Of a stretch of 64,000 nt of DNA, positions 28,001 to 35,977 are shown piece after piece. This stretch comes from Virgibacillus doumboii (GTDB taxonomy: Bacteria; Bacillota; Bacilli; Bacillales; Amphibacillaceae). Made by a program: the position numbers and the translations under genes. Under the pieces are notes generated by a model that had not been told where the DNA came from, searched no databases, and was given only the letters and a program-made list of their open reading frames with translations. Numbering within the stretch: position 1 is the stretch's first letter; each line of letters begins with the position of its first letter. The DNA is taken from positions 3,100,001-3,164,000 of the forward strand of contig NZ_CADCWQ010000001.1 of NCBI RefSeq assembly GCF_902806455.1, read 5' to 3'.

Positions 28001-28294
28001 GATGGTCTTTCCAAATGCAGGATATTTCAACTTAACAGCGTGAGTCAGTTTATTTATAAAGGGCAGAATATCATCATCATTCCGGGAAATTGAATACCAG
28101 CATGCATCCTGATTCACATGATGCACATACGATGCCAATGCAGTACTCTTCCCGTAACCTGCACCTGCATGAAGCAGTGTCAGCGGATACTTGGCTGCAT
28201 TCATCAGCTTTCGATTCAATTTGGCACGATGAACAAAACGATCCTTCATTGGCGGTGGACTGAGTTGGCTTTGAATGATCGGTATTTTCCCCAT
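25061..28294 (-). CDS. MalT-like NTPase/TPR regulator with C-terminal BTAD (SARP-type) DNA-binding module
   Basis: A 1077-residue regulator. Residues 43-51 are Walker A (AGAGYGKST) and 131-138 Walker B (KIVFILDD), a STAND-type NTPase as in MalT. A long array of TPR-like helical pairs spans roughly 350-800. From about 825 an OmpR-like winged helix (LTIQTLGHLKVWLG, KAKELFELFITNRD, LITKTEIFHTLWPD) is followed by a BTAD bundle to the end (WEEAYRLLMYSYYQNNNRPQAIKWYE). ATG 28294 follows AAAGAGGG. Such proteins bind an inducer with ATP, assemble and activate promoters. The adjacent livK and the distant acyl-CoA ligase carry fitting operators, so these are its likely targets. Confidence 0.85.
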   Translation of the reverse strand: MGKIPIIQSQLSPPPMKDRFVHRAKLNRKLMNAAKYPLTLLHAGAGYGKSTALASYVHHVNQDACWYSISRNDDDILPFINKLTHAVKLKYPAFGKTILDELEVLDNYLSTEQIGYLTSSFINEIIELNKKIVFILDDFHHVRNSNEIEQWIKQLLEYMPDNLHIILSSRNKPKWDIIPKLKVKGELLDIPQNDLILTSEEMHHVLGDMYQLDLAQDDLKKIHDLTEGWAIAFSMFVQHIQSDTSIDVILENRQRSLQDLFDYLASEVLSKQSMIIQQFLLQSSIIDVLTPDICDDVLKINGSEEILAGLVEQNLFIVDGEGDHYRYHALFKAFLENQLQKNYPREYTDLHTRAAHYYQKIFHMETALYHYRKVEAFGAIARILQQQGSELLRIGRLQHLYEILTELPMEYKDKDLILYFYQGEIERYRSSYAKAEKNYEKILERGNDDYYIAGLALEGKARIYLDTIQPDKAERYVNQAIHMREKSNATKEEMARLYQLMAENLINAGQAIKAEAWFDRAKELNLPLEEGNLQARIYLRTGRLSKAREILIQRKQVAKTTKHLPQSHRETDILLSIIEAFMGNAESSKKLASDGIQLGLSIQSPFVEACGWMRMGHAVQLLDNYESDLAIDCYETALDIMEKINVSRGKAEPYMGLAILYGKKQHYEQAVEMAKKGLYETKKVNDRWLSAIIKICLGVAEIYNNQFTEASKVMKEVYEEFSSCGDRYGLIVSRFWIAYISFMQEDDEGFRQEMSAFLKELQTESYDFFLKKRTTFGPTDVQNIAPMLLKAKQLDMEPTFISRMLHELGLDKTIKSHPGYTLTIQTLGHLKVWLGNKQLETGDWQRGKAKELFELFITNRDKLITKTEIFHTLWPDQDEKSANKSFKVTLNALMKALEPNRKPREESFFIRRKDSAYGLNPDSGYKLDSILFEKGVSSGIKARNPKHAKELLEKTLTLYHGDYLSDIRFGDWCLAERERLQLIYLRGAEKMAQVAVRLQEFNVCVDWCEKILAIDNTWEEAYRLLMYSYYQNNNRPQAIKWYEKCAAVLDEELGIEPMEPTREMYDMIIESEELKAY

Positions 28295-28437
28295 ATGAAT
28301 ACCCTCTTTCAAAAATTTCAATCTTCTTTTAGTTTAACATATGACAGACCAGACAAAATAATTTGTTTCATTATAGACAAAAATCAGACGAATTGTGGTA
28401 TGATATTTTACAGAAACTTACAGACAAGGGGATCATA

Positions 28438-29994
28438 ATGAAAAAACATTTATTTTGGATTTTACCTTCCATTATAATTGCCGCTGGAATAATCAATGTT
28501 TTTTATCAAAACATTACGAATGTCGCAGAACCACCGGCAGCAAACTGGAGCAGAGCATTACATATCGGAACGACAACAGTGGATAACAAGCTTCCTGTCC
28601 AGGTAACGGAAGATGGAACTATTAATATTCAAACTTATGAAGACGAACAGCTTCGGATCAAGACGCTGACTAAGGACTTTGAGACAATTGAAGAGAAGTC
28701 ATATGATATTCCATATGATAAATGGACACAGGTGTATTTGCAGGGTGATACACTGATTTATCATGACTATAATCACATCTATGATCAGGAAGGCAACATC
28801 ATTGTTTCGGATGCAAGCCGGTTCTATCCATTAAAAGACACCATTCTTTATATCAAAGAAAACGCTTTGTACGAGCTGGCACCTGCAGATAATAGCACAC
28901 AAAAATTGATGGATCTTGAAAAAGGAATCGAGGATATCATACCTTACCAGGGAGAACAGGGCCTTTATTTTATGACGGAAAACTCCCTCAATAATGAAGT
29001 GGAATTAAATGTCTACAACGTTAATTCAACGGATGTTGAGTATATCCACCAGGAACAATTCACGCTGGACTTTGGACAAGTAGTCAACCATATTGATTTT
29101 GTCATTAATGGCGAAAACCTGGCATTTACCCTTGAAACAGAGCAGAAACAATCACAGGGAGCACCAGTTTTTTATACGTATTTTAAGGAAACAGCCATTG
29201 GTGGCAGTGAGGGGACTCCATTACAACAACTGGAATTTGATGATCCAGTCGGCGATGGAAGTCTAAGTGAAGTTGCCGGAATTTCCGTCAAATACCAAGA
29301 TGGCAAGCCGCATTTTCTTTTTAGGGCGAGTGGAAATTCACAAACACAATTTAAAGGCAGAAGTGCGTTTAACATATACGCAGCAACCATGTCAGACAGT
29401 GGACATATCGACGTATCTCGGAAAAGCAATACTCCTGAAATATCCTCAAAACCGCAATGGTTAAATGACGAGACGGTTGCATGGCTTGACATGGAAGGTG
29501 ATGAAAATGTAATCTATGTTTCTTCCGGAAATCCGGAAATTATTGATAAAGCCTCATCACTGACGCAGGATGACTGGATTCGCGCACTAGGCAAAACCCT
29601 CGGGATGTTATCAGTAATTGCGGTCACCATTTCGATTTCGAGTATCTGGTTCGTTTGGCCGGTATTGTTCATTGTCGTTGTATACTTTTTGAGAGGAAGG
29701 ATTGTAGAGGAAGACCCGGCATGGCTCTTTTACACCGGGATAGGCATCTACATGCTGGCAGTATTTTTCTTCAAAGAGTATATATTTGTGCCGTCTGTCT
29801 ATGCCAATGCACCAAGTTATCTGACGTTTAATGGAAGCAGTATTGTTTATATCCTGCTGTTTGCCGTCATTGCGTTCATCGCAGCACAATCAACGAAGAA
29901 AACAAGGGGCTGGCAGGCTTCAGGAAGGATTGCCTGCTTTGCCGGAGCACATATTTTAATGGTATTGTCAGTATTTGGACCGTATTTTATTTAG
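28438..29994 (+). CDS. Large membrane protein with extracytoplasmic domain, function unknown
   Basis: A 518-residue protein: N-terminal signal anchor (HLFWILPSIIIAAGIINVFY), about 370 residues of beta-rich soluble sequence, then three or four C-terminal helices (around LGMLSVIAVTISISSIWFV, WPVLFIVVVYFL, ILLFAVIAFIAA and AHILMVLSVFGPYF). The soluble part shows irregular repeats with aromatic/Asp turns (IYDQEGNIIVSDASRFYPL), suggesting a propeller, but no motif is clear. ATG 28438 follows AAGGGG. It is divergent from the BTAD gene and ends at a strong terminator. I do not recognise the family. Confidence 0.7.
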   Translation: MKKHLFWILPSIIIAAGIINVFYQNITNVAEPPAANWSRALHIGTTTVDNKLPVQVTEDGTINIQTYEDEQLRIKTLTKDFETIEEKSYDIPYDKWTQVYLQGDTLIYHDYNHIYDQEGNIIVSDASRFYPLKDTILYIKENALYELAPADNSTQKLMDLEKGIEDIIPYQGEQGLYFMTENSLNNEVELNVYNVNSTDVEYIHQEQFTLDFGQVVNHIDFVINGENLAFTLETEQKQSQGAPVFYTYFKETAIGGSEGTPLQQLEFDDPVGDGSLSEVAGISVKYQDGKPHFLFRASGNSQTQFKGRSAFNIYAATMSDSGHIDVSRKSNTPEISSKPQWLNDETVAWLDMEGDENVIYVSSGNPEIIDKASSLTQDDWIRALGKTLGMLSVIAVTISISSIWFVWPVLFIVVVYFLRGRIVEEDPAWLFYTGIGIYMLAVFFFKEYIFVPSVYANAPSYLTFNGSSIVYILLFAVIAFIAAQSTKKTRGWQASGRIACFAGAHILMVLSVFGPYFI

Positions 29995-29999
29995 TTGGA

Positions 30000-30028
30000 A
30001 GCTGCCTGCACATTGCAGGCAGCTTTTT
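30000..30028 (+). terminator. Intrinsic terminator
   Basis: AGCTGCCTGCA and TGCAGGCAGCT form a perfect 11-bp stem with a 3-base loop, followed by TTTTC, just after the stop of the large membrane protein gene. Confidence 0.92.
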
Positions 30029-30108
30029 CAGTACGAAGTGTTTCGTTACGATTCCTTGATTGTGTTATAGTTAATTCAATAGTTTATGTACAACTGGAGG
30101 AAACAGAC

Positions 30109-30639
30109 ATGACAAACGAGCTGAAAAAAGCCACATTTGCCGGTGGGTGTTTCTGGTGTATGGTCAAACCATTTGATCAATGGGACGGTGTACATCAGGT
30201 TGTGTCAGGTTACACGGGCGGCAATAAGGAAAACCCGACATATGAAGAAGTTAAAACCGGAACTACAGGACACTATGAATCAGTCGAAATAACATATGTT
30301 CCAAGTGTTATATCATATAAAGAAATCCTGGATTTATACTGGCGGCAAATTGACCCGACAGATGACGGCGGGCAGTTTCATGACCGCGGGGATTCTTATC
30401 GTACAGCCATTTTTTACCATGATGATGAACAAAAGCAACTGGCTGAAGAATCAAAGAGACAGCTTGAAGCGAGCGGTAAGTTTTCCAAGCCGATTGTTAC
30501 GAAGATTTTAGAGGGGTCCACCTTTTACCCTGCTGAGGAATATCACCAGGATTTTTATAAAAAGAATAAAGAATATTATAAAGAGGACCGCGCCAAATCC
30601 GGGCGTGACGAGTTTATTAGAGAAGTTTGGGAAGAGTAG
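30109..30639 (+). CDS. msrA: Peptide-methionine (S)-S-oxide reductase
   Basis: Repairs methionine S-sulfoxide in proteins, with thioredoxin as reductant. The 176-residue protein has the catalytic motif GCFWC (Cys14 and Cys17) and the typical [16 protein letters not shown] and [13 protein letters not shown] segments. No Cys occurs later, so Cys17 would have to resolve the sulfenic acid. ATG 30109 follows TGGAGG; the frame is open upstream into the preceding terminator, which is not coding. No msrB lies next to it. It is transcribed singly. Confidence 0.95.
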   Translation: MTNELKKATFAGGCFWCMVKPFDQWDGVHQVVSGYTGGNKENPTYEEVKTGTTGHYESVEITYVPSVISYKEILDLYWRQIDPTDDGGQFHDRGDSYRTAIFYHDDEQKQLAEESKRQLEASGKFSKPIVTKILEGSTFYPAEEYHQDFYKKNKEYYKEDRAKSGRDEFIREVWEE

Positions 30640-30659
30640 ATGTTTTCTGCTCTTTTTTT
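30633..30659 (+). terminator. Intrinsic terminator of msrA
   Basis: AGAGTAGA and TCTGCTCT make an 8-bp stem (one G-U pair) with a 5-base loop and a run of seven T. It overlaps the last codons of msrA. Confidence 0.75.
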
Positions 30660-30735
30660 ATGGAAATGAATTCTGTTATCAAAAACTCTTAGATCCCAAC
30701 TATATAGCGAAACTTTTTTCAATTATTAAGATCTA

Positions 30736-31836
30736 TCAAGAAATATTCTTTTTTGCATTCCTGAAAAATACAATCGAGACTAAAAGCAGTCCAACTGGAA
30801 TTATAGCCCCCATCAAAATATTAAGAGGTACATAGGATTCAAAAAGAAATGCATTCAATTCCGCATAATTATTGGCGAAAAGAATAGCACCTATTCCAAT
30901 CAACCAGGCTAATGGAATGACTAAAGGTTGATATGTATTTAACTTAAAGGCTTGGGCCAGCCCTAAACTTAACCCGTAAAAAAACAGTGAGATTCGAATC
31001 ATTAATCCGACCGTCCAAAGAATTACAGCAATGGAATCAAATCGATTGATGACTTCTCCGGCTTCAATATAGCGGACTTCTGAAAAAGTTGGAAAGGCCA
31101 TGCTCGAAGCCTGCTCGGCACCGAATAAGGCGACCGGCCCCGTAATAGGACCAAGAAAGAAGATTAAGGTAACCACCGCTACCCCAACTCCAGTTTTAAC
31201 CAGCTTTTTCGGCCTTTGAACATAGGGAAGAATCATACCCATAATCACAAATTCACCAAACCAGCCCATCACTGATAGCGAACCGACAGTAACAGGCATT
31301 ATCCCATCCCCCATGATCGGCAATAAATTCGTATAATCCTTCTTTTCCCCCATCGTCAAGAAAACTACTGCCATTGCAATAAATATTAAGAAGATTAACA
31401 TGATCTGGTTCAGCCGTCCTAATGTTTCCAATCCTTGATATACAATAAATGACGTAAGAAGCAGAATAATTGTAACAAATGCCCACATCGGCGTCTCACC
31501 CATGATTCTCTCATACACTTCTGCAAACAATCTTGTTGCCAAAACTACCATAATAAAAAAATAAATAAGATAAACTATACCAATGACTTTTCCCGGCCAT
31601 AAAAAGTGTTGAAATAGAATTTCAATTAACGTTTGGCCCGGGAAATGTTGAGACAGTTTCACCAGTGCAATAATCCCGATCAGCCCTAAAATGGTACCCA
31701 CAATGGCAGCAATCCAGCCGTCCTGACGACTTTGTTGGAGAACAACCGTTAACAAAATCAAATGACCAACAATCGTCAAGGATGTAATAGCTAACATGGC
31801 GGCTTGAATATTACTTATTCTGCCTTTTTCAATCAT
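30736..31836 (-). CDS. Germinant receptor B subunit (GerAB family)
   Basis: A 366-residue protein of the APC-superfamily spore germination permeases, about ten membrane helices. It opens with GRISNIQAAMLAITSLTIVGH, typical of GerAB proteins, and shows FPTFSEVRYIEAGEVINRFDSI in the conserved middle region. B subunits bind the germinant in the inner spore membrane. It is the last gene of the order A-C-small protein-B and follows GGAGG. The germinant cannot be read from the sequence. Confidence 0.9.
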   Translation of the reverse strand: MIEKGRISNIQAAMLAITSLTIVGHLILLTVVLQQSRQDGWIAAIVGTILGLIGIIALVKLSQHFPGQTLIEILFQHFLWPGKVIGIVYLIYFFIMVVLATRLFAEVYERIMGETPMWAFVTIILLLTSFIVYQGLETLGRLNQIMLIFLIFIAMAVVFLTMGEKKDYTNLLPIMGDGIMPVTVGSLSVMGWFGEFVIMGMILPYVQRPKKLVKTGVGVAVVTLIFFLGPITGPVALFGAEQASSMAFPTFSEVRYIEAGEVINRFDSIAVILWTVGLMIRISLFFYGLSLGLAQAFKLNTYQPLVIPLAWLIGIGAILFANNYAELNAFLFESYVPLNILMGAIIPVGLLLVSIVFFRNAKKNIS

Positions 31837-31852
31837 AGTTGGTACCTCCGTT

Positions 31853-32068
31853 TCATTTTTGCAAGGGGCTCAATGCATTTAAGAATTTGGAAATGGAAGG
31901 ATCACGAATATCATAAATGGTCATCACACATAGAATAATCGTTAAACCGATAATCGCGAGCTGTACAAACAGCATTTTATGATTTTTCCCCTTCCATACA
32001 AAATAGATATGGGTTCCTGTGGTCAGAACAATCAGTACAATAAGTAGTAAACTTAATAAAATATTCAT
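31853..32068 (-). CDS. Small two-helix protein of the ger operon (D-subunit-like)
   Basis: A 71-residue protein made of two hydrophobic helices (LLSLLLIVLIVLTTGTHIYFV and MLFVQLAIIGLTIILCVMTIY) joined by a basic turn (WKGKNHK). Genes of this size and topology, called D genes, accompany several gerA-family operons in Bacillus and modulate receptor function. It lies between gerC and gerB with gaps of 8 and 16 bases and has its own GTGAGG site, so it is almost certainly translated with the receptor. Confidence 0.75.
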   Translation of the reverse strand: MNILLSLLLIVLIVLTTGTHIYFVWKGKNHKMLFVQLAIIGLTIILCVMTIYDIRDPSISKFLNALSPLQK

Positions 32069-32076
32069 ATATTACC

Positions 32077-33369
32077 TCACTTATTTGTTCCAGGCGGTTC
32101 TTTAAACAGTCCGTACCGTGAAATAATTGCTGAAACCCTTAAATCAATCTCCGTCTCTCTCAATAAGCCGTTTTTCCATTGAGAAGCCATTTGGTTCCAC
32201 TTCTTGGGGCTTTTTTGATTAATGGCCCGCCCAAATCCAAAAATGTCTGTTTGCCATTGATTTTTCGCCTTGTTCAAAGCCATTATTGCTTCTCGCCTAA
32301 CCTTTTCCTCAAATTTTTCATTTAAACGATTGAGGAATTTACTGGTTAAGTTAATATCCTTACATGTCAATTGGCCGATATCGGCTTCAACTTCAATCTG
32401 TACATTCATTTTTGGGCTCTTGCCGGATACTTGAGGGATCAGTTTTGATACAGAATTGGTTACATTCAAGCTCACGTCTCCCTCACCTTTTTTCCCGCAG
32501 TTCAGGACAACTATTCCGCTCTGAACTTCTCCTTTTATCCATAAAAAACCACGTGTTTCCTCTTCATCAAGAAACCCTCTTAATTGCCCCTTCTTAAATA
32601 CAGCAGTTTCGTTCAAGTTAAGTGCTTTCGGTACATTTCCCTGATCATTACCTGACGAATTGGCTGATGTATCCCCTTCTTTATTCTTAGTTTGTTGATT
32701 TATTGTATCCTGTTTATTCCCATGTATGTCGATTTCCTGTTTTTTCTCCGCGACACTGATCACCCCAGTATAGGGGGCCGTTGTATTACTCATTAGTGCC
32801 TCAGTAAATTGGCTCATATCCTTGACCATCCCGGTCGTGGCAAGCCTGTTTGAAAGGACCAGGTCATTTATTTCCAATCCAAGCGTCAGATTCTGTTGTG
32901 GAACCGTTTTAACCAGTTCAGCTGCGGACCCCTTGGTTACGAGCAATTGAATATTTGGCCGGAAGTCAGTTTCTCTTTTAAAAAAGTCTAAAGCGGACTC
33001 CGTTCTTTCCCTTGCCGCACGTTCACCAAGTATAACCGCGTCTAAATGACCAAAGTAAAGTTTTTCTGGCACAGTGGCCGATAAGTTACTTAGTGCTTCA
33101 AAGATGCTTTTACCTGTAGTGATTACAATCAGAAATTTGTTTTCTTCATTTCCCGAAACAGCGGTTTCTGAAAAAAGGGAATATGGTTTAGCCATAACAG
33201 CTGTTACTTCAACTTCTCCGGTATCATTTTCATCAATCCCGATGACGTTGATTATAGCAAGGTTATTGATCTCCTTTGCACTCCAGCAACCTGAAAGCAA
33301 CAGAATAGTAACGAGCATTGCCATCGGACGAAGAAAAGGTAACCGTTTGAACAGCCTATTTTTCCCCAT
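32077..33369 (-). CDS. Germinant receptor C subunit, lipoprotein (GerAC family)
   Basis: A 430-residue lipoprotein. The signal ends LLLSGCWS with Cys28 as anchor, followed by AKEINNLAIINVIGID, the typical start of Ger(x)C proteins. The C-terminal third (RREAIMALNKAKNQWQTDIFGFGRAINQ) is also conserved. A polar Asn/Gln/Lys insert near the middle (KQDTINQQTKNKEGDTSANS) makes it longer than the second copy's 388 residues. ATG 33369 follows AGGAGG and overlaps the gerA end by 14 bases. Confidence 0.9.
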   Translation of the reverse strand: MGKNRLFKRLPFLRPMAMLVTILLLSGCWSAKEINNLAIINVIGIDENDTGEVEVTAVMAKPYSLFSETAVSGNEENKFLIVITTGKSIFEALSNLSATVPEKLYFGHLDAVILGERAARERTESALDFFKRETDFRPNIQLLVTKGSAAELVKTVPQQNLTLGLEINDLVLSNRLATTGMVKDMSQFTEALMSNTTAPYTGVISVAEKKQEIDIHGNKQDTINQQTKNKEGDTSANSSGNDQGNVPKALNLNETAVFKKGQLRGFLDEEETRGFLWIKGEVQSGIVVLNCGKKGEGDVSLNVTNSVSKLIPQVSGKSPKMNVQIEVEADIGQLTCKDINLTSKFLNRLNEKFEEKVRREAIMALNKAKNQWQTDIFGFGRAINQKSPKKWNQMASQWKNGLLRETEIDLRVSAIISRYGLFKEPPGTNK

Positions 33370-34927
33370 TTGGATCCTCCTTACCTTCTTTTGGAGGTTT
33401 TGCAATATTATCTTCCCCTGCACGGTCAAAATTTTCGACACCCAATCCAGGTGTACGGGTCTCCATCGCCCACCATGGCGCACGAATAAATACGTCTTTC
33501 CATCCTTCTTTTCTTGCAGGAGAAACTGGAGAAAAGTAAGGAACACCAAAGGAACGTATGCTAACTAAGTGGGTTAATCCAAACATCAGCCCGACAATGA
33601 TACCCATAAACCCAAAGAATCCTGCCAAAAGAAGCAGGGGGATGCTGTAAAAGCGTATAACCTGATGGAATGCATAATTTGGCAAAATAAAGGATGTCAG
33701 GGCAGTAACCATAATGACAATTGCCATTATTGGTCCGATGAAGCCCGCCTGCACTGCAGACTGAGCAATTAATACGAGCCCAAGAATGGTCACCACAACT
33801 CCGCCGAATATTTTTGGCATTCGTAATCCCGCTTCCCGAATCAGTTCATATGTCAGCAGCATAAATATTGCTTCTATCAACACAGGATATGGCAAAGCCT
33901 CACGATTGGCCGCGATACGCAGTAAGAATGGGGTCTGTAATAAGTCCTGATGAAAGGTTGCGATGGCCACAAAAAATGCCGGAAGGATTAAAATGATAAA
34001 CAGACCCAATAAACGTACCCAACGAGTAACGCTTGCAAACAAAGACCCTTCATAATAGTCATCACTTGAATGAAGAAACTCAACAAACATTGCAGGGGCC
34101 GTTAAAGCAAAAGGGCTGCCATCTGTAATAACAGCCACTTTTCCATCCAACAGTCCACCACAAACCCGATCAGGACGTTCTGTACTGAATACCGTCGGAA
34201 AAGGGGATTTTGGAGAATCCTTTATCATTGATTCTAAATAGTGGCTGTCTAAAACTCCATCAATTTCAATATCAGATAAGCGCTGTTGTACTTCCTTTAC
34301 AATTTCATCATTAGCAATTCCTTCCACATAAACAACGCTGACCTGTGTCTGCGTTTGTTTCCCCAGTGTCAAATTTATAACTTTTAAAGAAGGTGTTTGC
34401 AATCTTTGGCGGATTAACCGCAAGTTTGTATGGACATCTCCCGCAAATCCTTCCTTAGGTCCCTTGACGGTCCGATCCGTATCTGGTTCCTTCGCACTTC
34501 TATCTTTACAATTGTCCGAACTAAATAGAAAAACATGATCTGTTTCATCGGCTAAAAGAACGATTTGCCCTGACAAGATCTGTTTTACAATTGGTTGCAG
34601 GTCATCCAATTCTGCTACACTTCTAAAAGGGAAACGCTGATGGATAAAAGTTTTAAAAGACCACTCTGAATTTTTTTGTGTTTGATTCGCGGCATATGAA
34701 TAGAGGGCTTGTTCTATCTCAAATACTTCCCGATTATTGACCATTTCAGACAAATAAACCAGACATACGGATTGGTTACCGAATTGTGCGTGATAAAAGT
34801 CGATATCGTCGCACGAATCAAATATTTCTTTCAGGATGGAAACATTCTTCTCAAGAGACGTTGACAGAGGAGTGGTTAGGATTTTAGTGTTCATTTTTTC
34901 AGTTCCCTGGTTTTTAGATTTGTTCAT
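33356..34927 (-). CDS. Germinant receptor A subunit (GerAA family)
   Basis: A 523-residue protein: about 290 residues of N-terminal soluble domain, then several membrane helices (ARLLGLFIILILPAFFVAIA region onward) and a hydrophilic tail. Hallmarks are STERPDRVCGGLLDGKVAVITDGSPF (here only part is quoted by function) and the late FGVPYFSP motif. A subunits form the channel-like part of the receptor. ATG 34927 lies six bases after GGAGGTG. It leads the first ger operon. Confidence 0.9.
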   Translation of the reverse strand: MNKSKNQGTEKMNTKILTTPLSTSLEKNVSILKEIFDSCDDIDFYHAQFGNQSVCLVYLSEMVNNREVFEIEQALYSYAANQTQKNSEWSFKTFIHQRFPFRSVAELDDLQPIVKQILSGQIVLLADETDHVFLFSSDNCKDRSAKEPDTDRTVKGPKEGFAGDVHTNLRLIRQRLQTPSLKVINLTLGKQTQTQVSVVYVEGIANDEIVKEVQQRLSDIEIDGVLDSHYLESMIKDSPKSPFPTVFSTERPDRVCGGLLDGKVAVITDGSPFALTAPAMFVEFLHSSDDYYEGSLFASVTRWVRLLGLFIILILPAFFVAIATFHQDLLQTPFLLRIAANREALPYPVLIEAIFMLLTYELIREAGLRMPKIFGGVVVTILGLVLIAQSAVQAGFIGPIMAIVIMVTALTSFILPNYAFHQVIRFYSIPLLLLAGFFGFMGIIVGLMFGLTHLVSIRSFGVPYFSPVSPARKEGWKDVFIRAPWWAMETRTPGLGVENFDRAGEDNIAKPPKEGKEDPNGEK

Positions 34928-35031
34928 AAACCACACCTCCTACAAGTTATAACTTTTCACAAAAGAGGCTTTTTATACTAATATAATTTGGTTTTTCAAA
35001 AGCTTCCTTTTACCATCCTAAACATGAAAAT

Positions 35032-35062
35032 AACCAAGAGACAGAAATTATGTCTCTTGGTT
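35032..35062 (-). terminator. Intrinsic terminator of the orphan ABC ATPase gene
   Basis: AACCAAGAGACA and TGTCTCTTGGTT form a perfect 12-bp stem with a 7-base loop; on the minus strand ATTTTC follows. Confidence 0.8.
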
Positions 35063-35122
35063 CGCAGATACGTTTCCTTCACAGAGAGTTATAGTAAATC
35101 ACAACTCTATTTCAAAACAACA

Positions 35123-35818
35123 CTATGCATGAACCCCGCTTCGTGTATCACTGATTACTTTGCCGTTTTTCATCTCAACAATCCGGTCCGCACGGGAAGC
35201 CAGTTCAGAATCATGTGTTACAAAGATTACGCCGCAGCCTTTTTCTTTATTCAGTGTTGCCAATCTGTCAAAAATAATATCACCTGTATGGGTGTCAAGA
35301 TTCCCGGTAGGTTCATCAGCCAAAAGCCAGTTGGGTTCATGGACTAAGGCGCGGGCAATCGCCACACGCTGTTGCTGCCCGCCGGAAAGCTGGGATGGCA
35401 ACGAATCAAATTTGTCCGTCAGCTCAACCTGTGTCAGCATCGATTCGGCACGTTCTTTTTTGTCATAGGGAACTTTTCGGGAAAACAATGGGGCCATGAC
35501 ATTCTCTAAGGCTGTAAGTGTTGGAAGAAGATGAAATTGCTGAAAAATAAATCCGATGTTCTCAAAACGAAAGTCGGCCAATTTTTTCTGGCTCAGTTTG
35601 TTGACAGGATTCTTTCCATAGGTAATTTCACCCGCAGTAGGCAGATCAAGCGCCCCCAGAAGACTTAACAGGGTTGACTTTCCTGAACCAGATGGGCCTA
35701 CAATTGCTACAAACTCCCCTTCTTCAAACGTTAAATTGATATCATCGAGGGCGTGTGTACTGACGCCATCCCCCTGAAATTCCTTGCCAACGTTAATACA
35801 CTCCATCTCATGTGCCAT
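35123..35818 (-). CDS. ABC transporter ATPase (LolD/MacB type), without partner
   Basis: A 231-residue ATPase: Walker A GPSGSGKST, Q-loop FIFQQFHLLPTL, signature LSGGQQQRVAIARAL, Walker B LLADEPTGNLD and switch His in FVTHD. The DEPTGNLD pattern and HLLPTLTALENV are typical of ATPases that power FtsX-like permeases (lipoprotein export, peptide resistance). No such permease is encoded in the flanks: a terminator follows and the MFS gene diverges. It must work with a partner encoded elsewhere, or be a remnant of a lost pair. Confidence 0.88.
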   Translation of the reverse strand: MAHEMECINVGKEFQGDGVSTHALDDINLTFEEGEFVAIVGPSGSGKSTLLSLLGALDLPTAGEITYGKNPVNKLSQKKLADFRFENIGFIFQQFHLLPTLTALENVMAPLFSRKVPYDKKERAESMLTQVELTDKFDSLPSQLSGGQQQRVAIARALVHEPNWLLADEPTGNLDTHTGDIIFDRLATLNKEKGCGVIFVTHDSELASRADRIVEMKNGKVISDTRSGVHA

Positions 35819-35977
35819 CGTTGAAGACTCTCCCCTTTAACCGAATTTTCATTTTAATGTATTTATTCTGACTATACCATAACCAACAACAAAATCATAT
35901 TCTTTTCCAGATAAAGGTTATATTAGTTCATCTATCTATAGTATAATTACATTTTAGTAGTGTTAGGAGCGATTTTT

